NCBI GenBank assembly: GCA_965248545.1
Contig: OZ252110.1
Coordinates: 1,922,001 to 1,986,000 of the forward strand
DNA from: Alteromonas_E sp965248545
Lineage (GTDB): Bacteria; Pseudomonadota; Gammaproteobacteria; Enterobacterales; Alteromonadaceae
DNA length: 64,000 nucleotides
Direction of reading: 5' to 3'
Every line of letters begins with the position of its first letter. Positions within the stretch are counted from its first letter, which is position 1. The translations under genes and the position numbers were made by a program. The notes below the pieces were generated by a model. The model ran no database searches. It saw only the letters and a program-made list of their open reading frames with translations, and had not been told where the DNA came from. This document shows positions 62,983 to 64,000 of the stretch, piece by piece.

Positions 62983-63511
62983 AGGGTGTTCCTGCTGTTT
63001 TATATAATTGTCTTACCAAAACATCAAAATTCGATGGGCAAATATCTTGGTTTTCACAAAGAATTTACCAAATAATTACAATAAAAATATAAAAGATCAA
63101 CCTTTTGGTAAGCTATAAATTCATTTTTGGTATTAATTAGCTTGGTTACCAAATGCTCTTTTTATCCATAGATAATCACGAAAAGGTATACAAAAGCTTT
63201 AATAAACAGTGACTAATGGTTTTTTTTGAAGGGTTAATGAATGTGGCGTAAAACAGTTGTGCACATCAGGTGAAACTTTCCCTTAACCATTGTGTTATAT
63301 ATTGGTAAATACATTGAGGTAAAAATAATTAAGAATATTGGTTGACAAATTGGCTATATGAAAATACCGTTTATATGAATTTATTGGTTTGTTTTTAGTT
63401 TCGGCATGTATTCAACAGATATGGCTTTTACGCACAATTTTTGAAACGAACAAAGCAAACATACTCAAGTCTTCGAGAAAGATGGCGCATGTTAAAAGGT
63501 GGGAAAATACT
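62983..63511. promoter_or_regulatory. Divergent promoter region with repeated TTGGTAA/TTACCAA half-sites
   Basis: A 529-base AT-rich gap between the TonB receptor (leftward) and a dehydrogenase gene (rightward). Half-sites occur at 63013-63019, 63065-63071, 63105-63111 and 63302-63308, and a perfect palindrome TTGGT-T-ACCAA at 63142-63152. This fits binding by the FadR-type GntR protein encoded 3 kb away. No coding sequence is seen. Confidence 0.55.
63342..63370 (+). promoter_or_regulatory. Possible sigma-70 promoter for the dehydrogenase gene
   Basis: A perfect -35 TTGACA (63342-63347) is 17 bases from TACCGT (63365-63370), a poor -10. It overlaps a TTGGT half-site. Confidence 0.3.
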
Positions 63512-64000
63512 ATGGCGAAACCAACGATTGGATTTATCGGCTTAGGGTTGATGGGTGGCAATATGGTCGAAAACCTACAAAACAGAGGATACGACCTAGT
63601 CGTTATGGACTTAAATAAAGAGGCGGTTCAGCGATGTGTAGAGCGTGGCGCTAAAACTGCTGGAACAGGGGCAGAGCTCGCAGCGATGTCAGATGTCGTA
63701 ATGTTGTGTTTGACTACCTCCAAAATTGTTGAAGCAGTAGTCTACGCTGAAGACGGTTTGCTCGCAGGGCTAAAAGCGGGCTCCGTTCTCATAGATTTTG
63801 GAACATCTATTCCGTCTTCAACGCGCAAAATAGGTGCGGATTTGGCCGCCAAAGGAGTTGGCATGATCGACGCCCCATTAGGTAGAACACCGGCACATGC
63901 CAAAGATGGTTTACTCAACATCATGGCTGCAGGTGATATTGAGACATTCGAAAAAGTAAAACCTATCCTAGCTGATCAAGGCGAGAACGTATTTCACCTC
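63512..64000 (+). CDS. NAD(P)-dependent 3-hydroxyacid dehydrogenase (partial)
   Basis: The first 163 residues of a beta-hydroxyacid dehydrogenase cut by the window end. The Rossmann motif GFIGLGLMGGNM is at about 7-18. The substrate loop reads APLGRTPAHAKDG (about 121-133). The GRTxxxA form resembles sulfolactaldehyde reductase YihU and related tartronate-semialdehyde reductases more than plain 3-hydroxyisobutyrate dehydrogenase (which has VSGG). The catalytic lysine would lie past the end. It probably belongs to the regulon of the GntR protein and TonB receptor. The ATG follows AAGGTGGGA. Confidence 0.85.
   Translation, partial: MAKPTIGFIGLGLMGGNMVENLQNRGYDLVVMDLNKEAVQRCVERGAKTAGTGAELAAMSDVVMLCLTTSKIVEAVVYAEDGLLAGLKAGSVLIDFGTSIPSSTRKIGADLAAKGVGMIDAPLGRTPAHAKDGLLNIMAAGDIETFEKVKPILADQGENVFHL

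Noticed and set aside
1..64000. tRNA genes, rRNA, insertion sequences, integrase or prophage genes
   Set aside because: I looked for tRNA T-loops at gene borders, transposase-like proteins and terminal repeats and found none.

Overview
This window looks like a chromosomal segment from a marine, heterotrophic gammaproteobacterium with mid-range GC. The best placement evidence is gene order. The block queG <- | -> nnrDE-tsaE-amidase-mutL-miaA-hfq-hflX-hflK-hflC has the same order as in Escherichia coli, and rpsF-rpsR-rplI followed further on by dnaB is also typical. A large TonB-dependent receptor, a DUF5916 outer-membrane-type protein, a PEP-CTERM protein and an AbgT transporter fit a free-living aquatic lifestyle. 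priB is absent between rpsF and rpsR. I cannot name the genus. I see no tRNA, rRNA, prophage, insertion sequence or CRISPR array.

Layout. 1-1.75 kb: the end of a leftward efflux operon (periplasmic adaptor plus ABC ATPase, the ATPase cut by the window edge). 2-5.2 kb: a fused CoA-transferase and an alpha/beta-hydrolase lipoprotein. 5.2-8.4 kb leftward: a YegD-like Hsp70 relative and a translationally coupled class IV aminotransferase/sulfotransferase pair. 8.5-14.9 kb: a secreted protein of unknown function, the DUF5916 protein, a PEP-CTERM protein behind a sigma-54-type promoter, a cupin, small membrane proteins and an EamA exporter. 14.9-21.2 kb: rpsF-rpsR-rplI, then DTW and MOSC proteins, an ECF sigma / membrane protein / DUF4097 operon, and dnaB. 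21.2-29.1 kb: an AraC regulator divergent from an amidohydrolase, an OmpA-family protein, yjbQ, zur, rsd, nudC and hemE. 29.1-40.3 kb: the conserved queG/nnrDE...hflC block.

40.3-45.3 kb leftward is the most distinctive region. It is a tight four-gene operon: a coiled-coil protein, a one-pass membrane protein with an OmpA-like C-terminus, a Ras-like small GTPase, and a PAS/GGDEF/EAL protein with a degenerate GGDEF. The first two proteins share a short N-terminal motif. I read it as a candidate envelope-linked GTPase/c-di-GMP signalling module.

45.4-58.4 kb: AbgT transporter, hemH, DUF4112, a metallo-hydrolase, a two-domain DsbA/HCCA-isomerase-like protein coupled to an SGNH hydrolase, small membrane proteins, an unlisted 39-residue peptide gene with its own terminator, a ThDP enzyme/aldehyde dehydrogenase pair, and assorted small genes. 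58.4-64 kb: an isochorismatase-family hydrolase, then a probable carbohydrate or organic-acid regulon: a FadR-type GntR regulator, a 983-residue TonB-dependent receptor and the start of a 3-hydroxyacid-dehydrogenase-family gene. Repeated TTGGTAA half-sites tie these three together.
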